From assembly GCF_022206305.1 (NCBI RefSeq), contig NZ_JAKOIW010000028.1:1-44516 (forward strand): DNA of 44,516 bases, read 5' to 3'. The notes under the pieces are model-generated. The model was not told the origin of the DNA and did not search any database. It saw nothing but the letters and a program-made list of their open reading frames with translations. The DNA is from Gordonia sp. 'Campus'. Its GTDB lineage: Bacteria > Actinomycetota > Actinomycetes > Mycobacteriales > Mycobacteriaceae. Numbering within the stretch: position 1 is the first letter of the stretch; every line of letters starts with the position of its first letter. A program made the translations under genes and the position numbers. Of the stretch, positions 36,901 through 44,516 are shown piece by piece.

Positions 36901-39900
36901 GCAGGGCGCTCGCGTCCAGATCCCCGACGATGTCGAAGGCGACGGGCATGTTGTAGACCGGCGAGGTGACGTCGAACTGATTGAGGAACCACATCCGTTG
37001 TTGCGCATACGACAACGGGATTCGGGCCGGGCGGGGTCGCGGCACCAGCGGATGAGCGCTGATCCGACGAATGCCGAGCGCCTGCGCGAGTCCGCGGACC
37101 GTCGGGGTCCGGAACAGGTCACGGACATCCACGTCGGTGCCGAGCCGGTCGCCGATCCGGGCCACCACCCTCATGGCCGCCAGCGAGTTGCCGCCGAGGT
37201 CGAAGAACGGCACGGTGACCGACACCTCGTCGAGGCCGAGGACGTCGGCGAACACCGCGGCCACCGCGCGTTCGACCGGGTCGGCGGGCCGCACCACCTC
37301 GTTCGCGACTGCTGCCGGTTCGGGAAGCGCCCGACGGTCGAGTTTGCCCGTCGCGGTGATCGGCACCGCGTCGAGGACAACCCATCGAGTGGGTCGCATG
37401 TACTGCGGCAGAGCTGTTTCCAGATGGTCGCGCACCGCATCGAGGTCGATGTCGCCGGCGAGGTACCCCACGAGCACGTCGCCCGCGGGACCGGTGCGCA
37501 CTGCGACGGCCGCGTGCGTCACCCCGTCCACCCGGGCCAGGACCGTCTCGATCTCCCCCAGTTCGATGCGCTGACCGCGCAGCTTGACCTGGAAGTCCGC
37601 GCGGCCGAGATATTCCAGTTCACCGGCCGCATTCCAGCGGACCAGGTCACCCGTCCGGTACAGGCGGGCACCACGCCGGCCCGTGGGATCGGCGATGAAC
37701 CGCTCGGCGGTCAGATCCGGTCGGGCCGAATAGCCGCGGGCCAGTTGGTCGCCGCCCACGTACAGTTCGCCGACCACCCCGATCGGCGACGGTTGCAACC
37801 GGTCGTCGAGGACCCAGGTGCTCGTGTTGGCGTCCGGGCGCCCGATGGGGACGACCTCGTCGTCCGGGCGGACGCGGTGCGCGGTCACCTCGACGGCCGC
37901 CTCCGTCGGACCGTAGAGGTTGTCGATCTCCGCGGTCGGTACGAGATCCGCCATGGCGGCGGCCGTCGCGGCCGGGAGCGCCTCCCCGGAGGCGTTGACA
38001 CGACGCAGCGACCCGAGCGCACGGCGCCGCTCGGCGTGCCCTCCGACGTACTCCACGAAGGCGGCCATCATCGACGGCACGAAGTGGATCGACGTGACTC
38101 TGCGCTGCCCGATCTCGGCGAGGATGTAGGCCGGGTCGACGTGCCGTCCGTCCTCGGCGATGACGAGTCGGGCACCGGCCATCAACGGTTCGAACAGTTC
38201 GGGCACCGAGACGTCGAACGTCACCGGCGTCTTGAGCATCACCACGTCGTCGCGCCGCAGCGGCGAGCGCACCGCCATCCACGCGAGCCGGTTCAACACC
38301 GCGCCGTGACTGACCGTGACCCCCTTGGGAGTACCGGTCGAGCCGGAGGTGAACAGGGTGTAGAGCGCGTTGCCCGGGCGGGGTCTGCGAGGCACCGCGT
38401 CCGACGCCTGCGACGCGCCCAGCGGGGCGCGACCGTCCACCAGGACGACCGGTGTCGTCAGACCCGACACGGCAGGCGGGCGCGCACCGTCGACGAGGAT
38501 CGCCACGATGCCCGCTGTGTCGATCATCGCGGCGGCGCGCTCGGGCGGGGTCGCCGGGTCGATGGCGACGTAGCTGCCGCCTGCGGCGACCACGCCGTGA
38601 ATCGCGAGAACCAATTCGATGGAGCGCGGAATGCAGACGCCCACAGCCACATCGGGGCCCACACCCAGTGCCGCCAGCCGGGCGGCGATCCGACCGGTGC
38701 GCGCGGTGAACTCCCGGTATGTCACGACCCGGTCTCCCGCGACGAGTGCGACGGCCTCCGGTGATCGACGCGCGGCCCGCTCGACGGCGTCGGTGACCGT
38801 CGACCACGGTACGTCCAGATCCGGTCCGCAGACCAGGTCGGCGATGCGGGCGCGCTCGGCAGCGTCCGTCAGCTCGATCGCACCGATGGCCCGCTCCGGG
38901 GGCCCGGTGAGTGCTTCGAGCACCCGGGTCAGCCTGGTTGCCACGCCGGCGACCGTGTCCTCGTCGAACAGGTCGGTGGCGTAGGTGATCTCGACGGTCC
39001 ACGGGCCGTCGGACGCGATCTCGACCGCGAAGGTCATGTCGAGTTGGGTGGTGCCGGTCGACGCCGCGATCGGCTCCAGAATGAGGCCGGTGCCGTCGAC
39101 TTCGTCGGATCCACCGGTCGGGTCAGAACCGGCGGAATCGGCGTGGAGCACGGACAACATCACCTGGCTGATGGGCGCGAAGGCCTCCGAACGTACCGGA
39201 GCCAGCCGATCCACGAGATATTCGAAGGGGACGTCCGCCCGGGACAGCGCGTTGACATCGTCGATGCGCACGCGCTCGAGGAAGTCCCCGATCGGGATCG
39301 ACGGATCGACCTCGGTGCGCAGCACGACGGTGTTCACGAACATCCCGACGAGGTCGTCGAGGTGTGCGTGACCGCGCCCGGCCACCGGTGTGCTGATGAC
39401 GATGTCCCGGCTCGCCGACAACCGTGCCAGGAGCAGTGACAATGCGGCGTGGACCACCATGAACTCGGTTGCGCCGTATCTTCTTGCCGCCGAGCCGATC
39501 CGGTCGGTCAGTTCGGCGGGGATCGCGGCGATCACGCGCGACCCGCGCTGCGAAGCGACCGGGGGCCGGGGCCGGTCGGTGGGCACTGCGAGCAGTTCAC
39601 CCACGCCTGACAACCGGGTCAGCCAGTACGCGACCTGTCCGCCCAGGATCGAATCCGGGGAATCGATGTCGCCCAGCGTGTTCCGTTGCCACACGGCGTG
39701 GTCGGCGAACTGGATCGGCAGCTCGTCCCGGTGCGGCGGGTGCCCGGCGGTGCGCGCCAGGTATGCCGACCACAGGTCGGCGACGAGCGGCCGCATCGAC
39801 TCTCCGTCGGCCGCGATGTGGTGCAGCAGCACGACGACCACGTGGTCCCGATCACCCACCGTCACGAGTCGGACCCGGATCGGGATCTCTACGGTCACAT

Positions 39901-42900
39901 CGAAGGTCGCGGTGCCGATCATCGTCGCGGGGTCGAGGCCCATTCCGGTTCCGTCGTCCGGCGTCGCGGTGATGGTCTCCCAGATCAGCCGGGTACGGGC
40001 CTCCTCCACGGAGAGAATGTGCTGGTGTGGCTCACCGGCGTCCGCGGGAAAAACGGTCCGGAGGATCTCGTGACGACCGATGACGTCGACCACCGCCTCG
40101 CGCAGGTGCGCGATGTCCAGTGCCCCACGGAGGCGGACCGCCACCGGGATGGTGTAGGTCGCGGACTCGGGCTCCAGCCGGTTCAGGAACCAGATCCGTT
40201 GCTGCGCATACGACAGCGGGACCCGTTCCGGCCTGGGGTCTGCTCGGCGCAACGGCGGTGGCACGATGCCGGTCTGGTGCGCGGAGTCGATGCGACGCCC
40301 GAGCCCGCGGACGGTGGGTGCCTCGAACACGTCGCGGACGCCCACACGTAACCCGAACGCGTCACCGGCGCGGGCGCTGAGGCGCGTCGCCGAGAGCGAG
40401 TTCCCCCCGATCGCGAAGAAGTCCGCGGTCACCGACACGTCGTCGATGTCGAGCACGTCCGCCACGATCGCGGCCAGTGTCCGCTCGGTGAGCGTGGACG
40501 CCGGCACGTGATCGTCGACCTGGTCGGCGCCGATGTCCGGGAGGGCGCTCCGGTCGATCTTGCCGATCGGGCTGCGGGGCAATGAGTCCAGGACCGCCAG
40601 CGCGCCCGGGATCATGTGCGGGGGAAGGACGGTCGCGAGGTGTTCGCGCAGCTCACCCACGGTCACGGGGCGATCCGGGCTCACCGGTTCGACATACCCG
40701 GCGAGTGCCGTGACGGGATCGCCGACACCGATGACCGCCGCCGTCCGCACACCCTCGTGTGTGGTCAGCACCGCCTCGATCTCCCCGAGTTCGAGACGTT
40801 GTCCCCGCAGCTTCACCTGGAAGTCGGAACGGCCGACGTACGTGAGATCCCCGGTGGCCGAACGCACGACGAGGTCGCCGGTGCGATACATCCGCGTGCC
40901 CGGAATGCCCATCGGCGACGCGACGAACCGTCCCGCGGTGAGCGCGGCCCGGCCGTGATAACCCCGCGCCAGTGCCGGGCCGACGAGGTGCAGCTCGCCG
41001 ACCACTCCGGGTGGTACCGGGTGCAGCCGATCGTCGAGCACATGCGCGACGACGCCGGGCACCGGATGTCCCAGCCGGACCGGACTACCGACACTGATCG
41101 CGGGTGACGTGACGCTGATGATCGTCGTCTCGGTCGGTCCGTAGCCGTTGTACACGGCGAGATGCCGCGCCCACCGGTCCTTCTCGGCGTCGGGCACCGC
41201 CTCGCCGCCCAGGAGCACGTCGGTCAGCGGCAGCCGTGCCGGTTCCGGCAGCGACGCAGCCACCGAGGTCACCAGGAAGGCGTGGGTGGTGCGATGCTCG
41301 GCGATGAACTCGGCGAGGTCGCGCCCCCCGAAGATGTCCGGCGGGACGATGGCGAGTGTCGCCGCATTACCGTAGACGCCGAGGACTTCCAGCATGGCGG
41401 CATCGAAGGCAGGCGAGCTGATCCCCAGCCAGCGAGCATGGGGCCCCGAACCGTGCCGATCCCGCAGTACGGCGGCGACACCGGCCAGGCCACGATGTGG
41501 AACGAGCACTCCCTTGGGGGTTCCGGTCGATCCCGACGTGAAGATCATGTAGGCGCCCTGGTCGACGTGCGAGGGCCGGGTCGGCTCCGGCGAGTCGCCC
41601 GGTTCGCGAGCAGCCAGGTCATCGGCGCGCCCGGCGTCGACGAGCAACCATTCCGGGCCGTCGGTCGTCGTGCCGGACCCCAGTGCGGCGACACTCCCGT
41701 CGGTGATGCCGATCCGTGCGCCGCTCGCCTCGACCACGCGCGCGATCCGCTCGGCCGGGTATCGGGGGTCGACGGGGCAGTAGACGGCACCGGCCTTCGC
41801 GACGGCCCACAGAGCGAGCTGGGCCGACGCCGAGCGCGGGAAGACGCACAGGACGACGTCCTCGGGTCCGACGCCCCGCTCGATCAGTTCTGCGGCGAGA
41901 TGCGAACTGGCGTTGTCGAGTTGGGCGTAGGTCCACGTCCGGTCGGCGTCGACGACCGCGACATGTTCGGGCCTCGCCCGGGCGGCGTTCCGAAGCAGGT
42001 CCCCCAGCAGTGCCGGCCGGGGGTCCGGGTCTCCGGAGACCAGCGGCAGCATGTCCTCGTCGGCCGCGAGCAGCCGCAGGTCCCCGATCGCGTGGGCGGG
42101 ATCGGCGACCGCCTCCGCGAGCAACCCGGTGAAGCGATCGGTCAGGCGCCGGGCGTCGGCATCGTCGTAGAGGTCTGTCGCGTAGGTGAGCGTGCCCTGC
42201 CATGCGGCACCCTCCACCGGGTCGGTCGCGATGGCGAAGGTGAGATCCAGTTTTGCCGAGTGGTCGTCGACGGCCACGGGTTCGATCTCGAGACCGAGGT
42301 CTCGGGATTCGTCGGCCGGGAGCGAACCGCGTTCGAGGGTGGTGAGCAGCACCTGCACCAACGGGGCGTACGCGGCGGTCCGGGCGATGCCCACGGCATC
42401 GACGACATCGTCGAACGGCACGTCGGCGTGGCTCAGCGCATCGAGGTCCAACTCGCGCACGTCCGCCACCAACTCGGAGAACGGCCGGGCGGGGGCGAGT
42501 GGCGTGCGGAGGGCCACGGTGTTGACGAACATGCCGATCAGATCGTCGGTGTTGCCGTCCCGCCCGGCCGTCGCGGTGCCGATGACCACGTCACCGGTGC
42601 CCGACAGTCTGCCGAGAAGCGTGGCCAGCGCGGCGTGGAGGACCATGAAGTCGGTGGCGTCCGCGCCACGGGCGACGGCGCGGATCGCCTGCGCGGTTCG
42701 GCCCGGAATGACGAAGTCGACCGTCGCCCCCCGGCCGGTGGGACTCGCCGGACGGATGTGGGTGGTGGGCAGGTCGAGCAGCACGGGGGCACCCGCGAGT
42801 CGATCGGCCCACCAGCGACGATGGCTCTCGATCAGGTCTGCTCGGTCACCCGTCATCAGCACGTGATCGGCGTACTGGATGCCCAGCGGTGGCCAATCCG

Positions 42901-44516
42901 GTGCGACACCCTCCCGGCGTGCCATGTAGGCGGTCAACAGGTCTCGGGCCAGGACGGCCCCTGATTCGCCGTCTGCGGCGATGTGGTGGATGGCGATCAC
43001 GAGCAGGGCGCCCGTCGTCCCGGTGGAGGGCAGGGCCTCGGTGTGCAACCGCGCCCGCAACGGCAGGTCTCGGGTGAGGTCGTACGGCGCGGCGGCGACC
43101 GCGAGCGCCTCTCCGACCGACTCGGCCACCCGCCAGTCGAATACCTCGCCCCCGTCTATGATGAGCTGGTGCGGCCGCCCCTGCGAGTCGAGGGGATACA
43201 TGGTGCGAAGGACCTCATGCCGCGCAACGACATCGCCGAGCGACAAGCGCAGATGCTCGGCGTCGACGTCACCGCGGATGCGGAACGCGAACGGGATGAT
43301 GTACGACGCCACCGTCGGCTCGTACTGGTTGATGAACCACATACGGCGTTGCGCGCTCGACAGCGGCAACACCGGCGGACGTGTCGGGACGGCCGGGGCA
43401 TGGAACGCGGCATCCGCGTATCCCGGCATCGTCTCGATGCGCGAGGCCAGGTCTCGGACGGTCGGGGCATCGAACACGTCGCGCACGCCGACATCGGCTC
43501 CGAGCACCCGCCCCGCCCGCGCCGCCAGGCGGGTGGCCGCGAGCGAATTGCCGCCGAGGTCGAAGAAGCTGTCGGTCGTCGACACCGGCGCAGGTTCGTC
43601 TGAAGTGAGACCCAGCACCTCCGCGAACACCTCGACCAGCGCGGATTCGACGGCGGTCTGTGGCTCGACCCGGCCCGAGGAGGCGAAATCCGGTGCGGGC
43701 AGCGCCTTCCGGTCGACCTTGCCTGCCGTGTTCAGCGGCAACGCATCCAGGACCATCCACGACGTCGGGCGCATGTAGGCCGGCAGTTGTTCAGCCGTGG
43801 CACGCAGCTCGTCGACGTCGACCTCGGCGCCGGTGACATGTGCGACGAGCTGGTCCCCCGCCGGGAGCGCCATCACCGACACGACGACCTGGGCGACCCC
43901 GGGCGTTGTGGCCAGCACGGTTTCGATTTCGCCCAACTCGATCCGCTGCCCCCGCAACTTCACCTGAAAATCAACACGCCCCACATACTCCAACTCACCC
44001 ACACCCGACCACCGCACCCGATCACCCGTCCGATACAACCGCCCACCCACCACACCAAACGGATCAGCCACAAACCGCTCCGCCGACAACCCCGACCGCG
44101 ACGCATACCCCCGCGCCACCTGCACACCACCCACATACAACTCACCCACCACACCCACCGGCACCGGCCGCAACCGCGAATCCAACACCCACACCGACAC
44201 ATTCGGCACCGCACGACCAATCGGCACCACCACCTCACCACCACCCACCACATACGACGTCACATCCACCGCAGCCTCAGTCGGCCCATACAAATTCACC
44301 ACCCGCACCGACGGCACCAAACCCCGCAACCCCACCACCGAACCCACACCCAACGCCTCACCCGAACAAAACACCTGACGCAACGACCCCAACCCCGCCA
44401 CACCCGAATCCCCCAGTACCGAATCCTTCAGGGCATCAACAAACACCGACAACATCGACGGCACAAAATGACACACCGACACCCCACACCGCTCCACCAC
44501 CGACGCCACATACCAC
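33926..44516 (-). CDS. Non-ribosomal peptide synthetase, C-terminal part (start outside window)
   Basis: More than 3,520 residues, open at the right edge. Domains in protein order with approximate positions: partial A (43660-44516), T (43470-43650), C (42040-43390), A (40540-42035), T (40300-40530), C (38860-40240), A (37310-38855), T (37080-37290), C (35690-37035), truncated A (35080-35690), T (34830-35050), thioesterase (33930-34760, nucleophile in GWSIGG at 34513-34511). Carrier motifs GGNSL/GGTSL are intact. Aligning by eye to the GrsA pocket, the first A gives H-F-S-L-V-D-K for positions 278 onward, as in serine codes; the second D-A-L-F-L-G-G-I-I-K, probably aliphatic; the third D-V-P-H-N-S-L-V-E-K, unassigned. 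No epimerase or MbtH gene is visible. The product is unknown; the thioesterase marks this as the last module set. Confidence 0.96.
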   Translation of the reverse strand, partial: WYVASVVERCGVSVCHFVPSMLSVFVDALKDSVLGDSGVAGLGSLRQVFCSGEALGVGSVVGLRGLVPSVRVVNLYGPTEAAVDVTSYVVGGGEVVVPIGRAVPNVSVWVLDSRLRPVPVGVVGELYVGGVQVARGYASRSGLSAERFVADPFGVVGGRLYRTGDRVRWSGVGELEYVGRVDFQVKLRGQRIELGEIETVLATTPGVAQVVVSVMALPAGDQLVAHVTGAEVDVDELRATAEQLPAYMRPTSWMVLDALPLNTAGKVDRKALPAPDFASSGRVEPQTAVESALVEVFAEVLGLTSDEPAPVSTTDSFFDLGGNSLAATRLAARAGRVLGADVGVRDVFDAPTVRDLASRIETMPGYADAAFHAPAVPTRPPVLPLSSAQRRMWFINQYEPTVASYIIPFAFRIRGDVDAEHLRLSLGDVVARHEVLRTMYPLDSQGRPHQLIIDGGEVFDWRVAESVGEALAVAAAPYDLTRDLPLRARLHTEALPSTGTTGALLVIAIHHIAADGESGAVLARDLLTAYMARREGVAPDWPPLGIQYADHVLMTGDRADLIESHRRWWADRLAGAPVLLDLPTTHIRPASPTGRGATVDFVIPGRTAQAIRAVARGADATDFMVLHAALATLLGRLSGTGDVVIGTATAGRDGNTDDLIGMFVNTVALRTPLAPARPFSELVADVRELDLDALSHADVPFDDVVDAVGIARTAAYAPLVQVLLTTLERGSLPADESRDLGLEIEPVAVDDHSAKLDLTFAIATDPVEGAAWQGTLTYATDLYDDADARRLTDRFTGLLAEAVADPAHAIGDLRLLAADEDMLPLVSGDPDPRPALLGDLLRNAARARPEHVAVVDADRTWTYAQLDNASSHLAAELIERGVGPEDVVLCVFPRSASAQLALWAVAKAGAVYCPVDPRYPAERIARVVEASGARIGITDGSVAALGSGTTTDGPEWLLVDAGRADDLAAREPGDSPEPTRPSHVDQGAYMIFTSGSTGTPKGVLVPHRGLAGVAAVLRDRHGSGPHARWLGISSPAFDAAMLEVLGVYGNAATLAIVPPDIFGGRDLAEFIAEHRTTHAFLVTSVAASLPEPARLPLTDVLLGGEAVPDAEKDRWARHLAVYNGYGPTETTIISVTSPAISVGSPVRLGHPVPGVVAHVLDDRLHPVPPGVVGELHLVGPALARGYHGRAALTAGRFVASPMGIPGTRMYRTGDLVVRSATGDLTYVGRSDFQVKLRGQRLELGEIEAVLTTHEGVRTAAVIGVGDPVTALAGYVEPVSPDRPVTVGELREHLATVLPPHMIPGALAVLDSLPRSPIGKIDRSALPDIGADQVDDHVPASTLTERTLAAIVADVLDIDDVSVTADFFAIGGNSLSATRLSARAGDAFGLRVGVRDVFEAPTVRGLGRRIDSAHQTGIVPPPLRRADPRPERVPLSYAQQRIWFLNRLEPESATYTIPVAVRLRGALDIAHLREAVVDVIGRHEILRTVFPADAGEPHQHILSVEEARTRLIWETITATPDDGTGMGLDPATMIGTATFDVTVEIPIRVRLVTVGDRDHVVVVLLHHIAADGESMRPLVADLWSAYLARTAGHPPHRDELPIQFADHAVWQRNTLGDIDSPDSILGGQVAYWLTRLSGVGELLAVPTDRPRPPVASQRGSRVIAAIPAELTDRIGSAARRYGATEFMVVHAALSLLLARLSASRDIVISTPVAGRGHAHLDDLVGMFVNTVVLRTEVDPSIPIGDFLERVRIDDVNALSRADVPFEYLVDRLAPVRSEAFAPISQVMLSVLHADSAGSDPTGGSDEVDGTGLILEPIAASTGTTQLDMTFAVEIASDGPWTVEITYATDLFDEDTVAGVATRLTRVLEALTGPPERAIGAIELTDAAERARIADLVCGPDLDVPWSTVTDAVERAARRSPEAVALVAGDRVVTYREFTARTGRIAARLAALGVGPDVAVGVCIPRSIELVLAIHGVVAAGGSYVAIDPATPPERAAAMIDTAGIVAILVDGARPPAVSGLTTPVVLVDGRAPLGASQASDAVPRRPRPGNALYTLFTSGSTGTPKGVTVSHGAVLNRLAWMAVRSPLRRDDVVMLKTPVTFDVSVPELFEPLMAGARLVIAEDGRHVDPAYILAEIGQRRVTSIHFVPSMMAAFVEYVGGHAERRRALGSLRRVNASGEALPAATAAAMADLVPTAEIDNLYGPTEAAVEVTAHRVRPDDEVVPIGRPDANTSTWVLDDRLQPSPIGVVGELYVGGDQLARGYSARPDLTAERFIADPTGRRGARLYRTGDLVRWNAAGELEYLGRADFQVKLRGQRIELGEIETVLARVDGVTHAAVAVRTGPAGDVLVGYLAGDIDLDAVRDHLETALPQYMRPTRWVVLDAVPITATGKLDRRALPEPAAVANEVVRPADPVERAVAAVFADVLGLDEVSVTVPFFDLGGNSLAAMRVVARIGDRLGTDVDVRDLFRTPTVRGLAQALGIRRISAHPLVPRPRPARIPLSYAQQRMWFLNQFDVTSPVYNMPVAFDIVGDLDASALRTAIVAVMTRHEPLRTIYPVGADGIPEQRILDAQAAAAQLRWDAMTSVDDAMAVGAEGFDVTAELPIRGAVAEIDPGRHRVVVVLHHIAADAVSLQILFAEILAAYRRGDALEAPAVAYADHTLWQREVLGDVDDPTSLMATQFSFWASTLAGVPAALEVPGDRPRPAVTDHSGGRLGVELGERRSAAVMATARRRGITPFMVCHAALAATLARVADVADVSVGAAVSGRGQQATAALIGMFINTVVLRTRLHEHDTVADLLDLVRDVDLAAFAHADIPFETLVEHLTPVRSTAHAPLVQVMINYLGEPSADSLVDAADGPVDMDGLAVTPVEAGAPPAKVDLTLGLAEHPGVDGTAIVGEIDYAAAIFDDETIAAIRDVFLRMVDAVTGDPDRVLDDIDLAPVQNSPSTIVDTAGRPVPLRIPGELHDIGDDGSRSPTGTLARWVHTPDVGLEILGPIERHPRIDGRRVDLDVLEQIVAAMDGVAEAVALPLDGDDGTRIGVWAAADGDELTGGVNRPARSAPGAGVNRPARSAPGAGADRPARSAPGAGADRPARSAPGAGDLRRALGEMVPLHWVPDVIEVSDTIPGTADGRPDRHRIAALLSAGGAVPGEVASRPPADGWESVVAEAMSEVTGSVVATAGQSFFDLGGTSLSAVRLVSILRRHTGMPVDVAWVFAGPTPRDLGARLAEHADTEKRQSESHTTRPASSVNAVVVPLRPDGSRPPVFCIHPADGLAWLFAGLTPYLDDRPVYGLQDPFVVAGELADASIRDLAARYVDEVRRIVPQGPIHLVGWSIGGLIAQDMAAELREQGVEVGFLGLLDSYPVDQDESTADRAGPVTDPPDGDGDARDVLAELLGGWRAVIDVDDVTASSEPDAIAGAVRDKVTELGLLVGDAFDRMLQRMASSESRTVDHRPRPFDGDTTLVLAAGGDADPDKTAARWTPYLSGTVTRIDVDADHLGVVGSEALEQIGPRIDAGIAAAERTAPPA
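35080..35690 (-). other. Truncated, degenerate adenylation domain in the last NRPS module
   Basis: After the fourth C domain only the end of an A domain remains: GRPVPLRIPGELHDI (A6-like), TGTLARW in place of TGDLVRW (A7), GPIERHPRIDGRRVDLDVLEQI in place of the A8 motif, and IPGTADGRPDRHRI where A10 normally has GK and the catalytic lysine. Motifs A1-A5, including the ATP-binding loop, are absent. The domain should not activate an amino acid, so the following carrier must be loaded in trans or not at all. Confidence 0.85.
35213..35356 (-). repeat. Four 36-bp tandem repeats within the NRPS gene
   Basis: Four units of exactly 36 bp start at 35213, 35249, 35285 and 35321, with a partial fifth at 35357. 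Two carry GATCGGC and two GATTTAC at the same place; the rest of the unit is otherwise the same. Each encodes a 12-residue unit of the form (D/N)RPARSAPGAG(A/V). They sit between the A8-like and A10-like parts of the truncated adenylation domain. The core CGCTCGCTCCGCTCCCGG resembles intergenic repeats of related genomes. Confidence 0.95.
43940..44516 (-). other. NRPS segment with anomalous G/T-rich codon use
   Basis: From the A8 motif to the right edge the coding strand is almost all G and T at third positions (GTG for Val, GGT for Gly, TTG for Leu, TAT, GAT, TTT), so the plus strand reads as A/C-rich runs. On the other side of about 43920-43940 codons return to GTC, GGC, CTC/CTG. The switch falls inside the conserved block QVKLRGQRIELGEIETVL, a likely crossover point between A domains. 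The segment encodes the pocket region with the serine-like signature. Confidence 0.85.

Noticed and set aside
34790..38764. A 1,324-codon plus-strand open frame opposite the NRPS gene
   Set aside because: High GC in third positions of the real gene removes stops from the opposite strand. The sequence has no domain logic, and the NRPS motifs on the minus strand are unmistakable.
41162..42964. A 600-codon plus-strand open frame opposite the NRPS gene
   Set aside because: It is a shadow frame with Arg/Gly/Asp-rich, motif-free translation.

Overview
The window looks like chromosomal DNA of a high-GC mycolic-acid actinomycete, most likely Gordonia or a close relative. The reasons are the 5' end of a 16S rRNA gene typical of that group at the left edge, strong G/C use at third codon positions, frequent GTG starts and GTGA/ATGA stop-start overlaps, and a gene order close to the Mycobacterium tuberculosis Rv1637c-Rv1689 stretch (uvrA, infC-rpmI-rplT-rRNA methyltransferase, pheST, argCJBDFRGH, lipase/acyl-CoA synthetase, Trm112-like, tyrS). 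The genus call rests on memory of related sequences, not on a search.

Layout. 1-309 is the 5' end of a 16S gene (minus strand) carrying an exact 99-bp tandem duplication, most simply a contig-edge artefact. 310-737 is the rrn leader and promoter region, directly downstream of tyrS. 738-24187 is a long minus-strand block of core genes: infC, rpmI, rplT, a SpoU-type rRNA methyltransferase, tex, a 25-codon small ORF, an acyltransferase-3 membrane protein, pheS, pheT, the complete arginine cluster argC-J-B-D-F-R-G-H, a lipase/acyl-CoA-synthetase-like fusion, a Trm112-like protein and tyrS. Two short plus-strand genes (24507-25341) converge on uvrA (25460-28342, minus) across a 63-bp imperfect palindrome. 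28677-33909 on the plus strand holds a metallo-beta-lactamase-fold hydrolase, a DoxX protein with an 11-residue-repeat tail, a probable gamma-glutamylcyclotransferase-fold protein and a HelD-family RNA polymerase-associated helicase. 33926-44516 is the 3' part of a very large NRPS gene (minus) whose start lies beyond the window.

How the genes work together. argCJBDF, argG and argH give the complete route from N-acetylglutamate to arginine, with ArgR as the repressor; a TGCA-type palindrome just upstream of argC is the best operator candidate. infC, rplT and rpmI, the methyltransferase, pheST and tyrS form a translation block. The lipase/synthetase fusion and the DoxX hendecad-repeat protein could both touch storage or membrane lipid, but that is inference.

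The least ordinary part is the NRPS, read as A(Ser?)-T / C-A-T / C-A-T / C-A*-T-TE. The last adenylation domain has lost its A1-A5 core and has four 36-bp tandem repeats inside what remains. The first visible adenylation domain switches abruptly to G/T-rich codon choice upstream of its A8 motif, as expected of a recombined mosaic. No complete undescribed defence or mobile system was seen. The strongest candidates for something new are the repeat-bearing degenerate terminal NRPS module, the DoxX-hendecad fusion, and the small ORF coupled to the tex stop codon.
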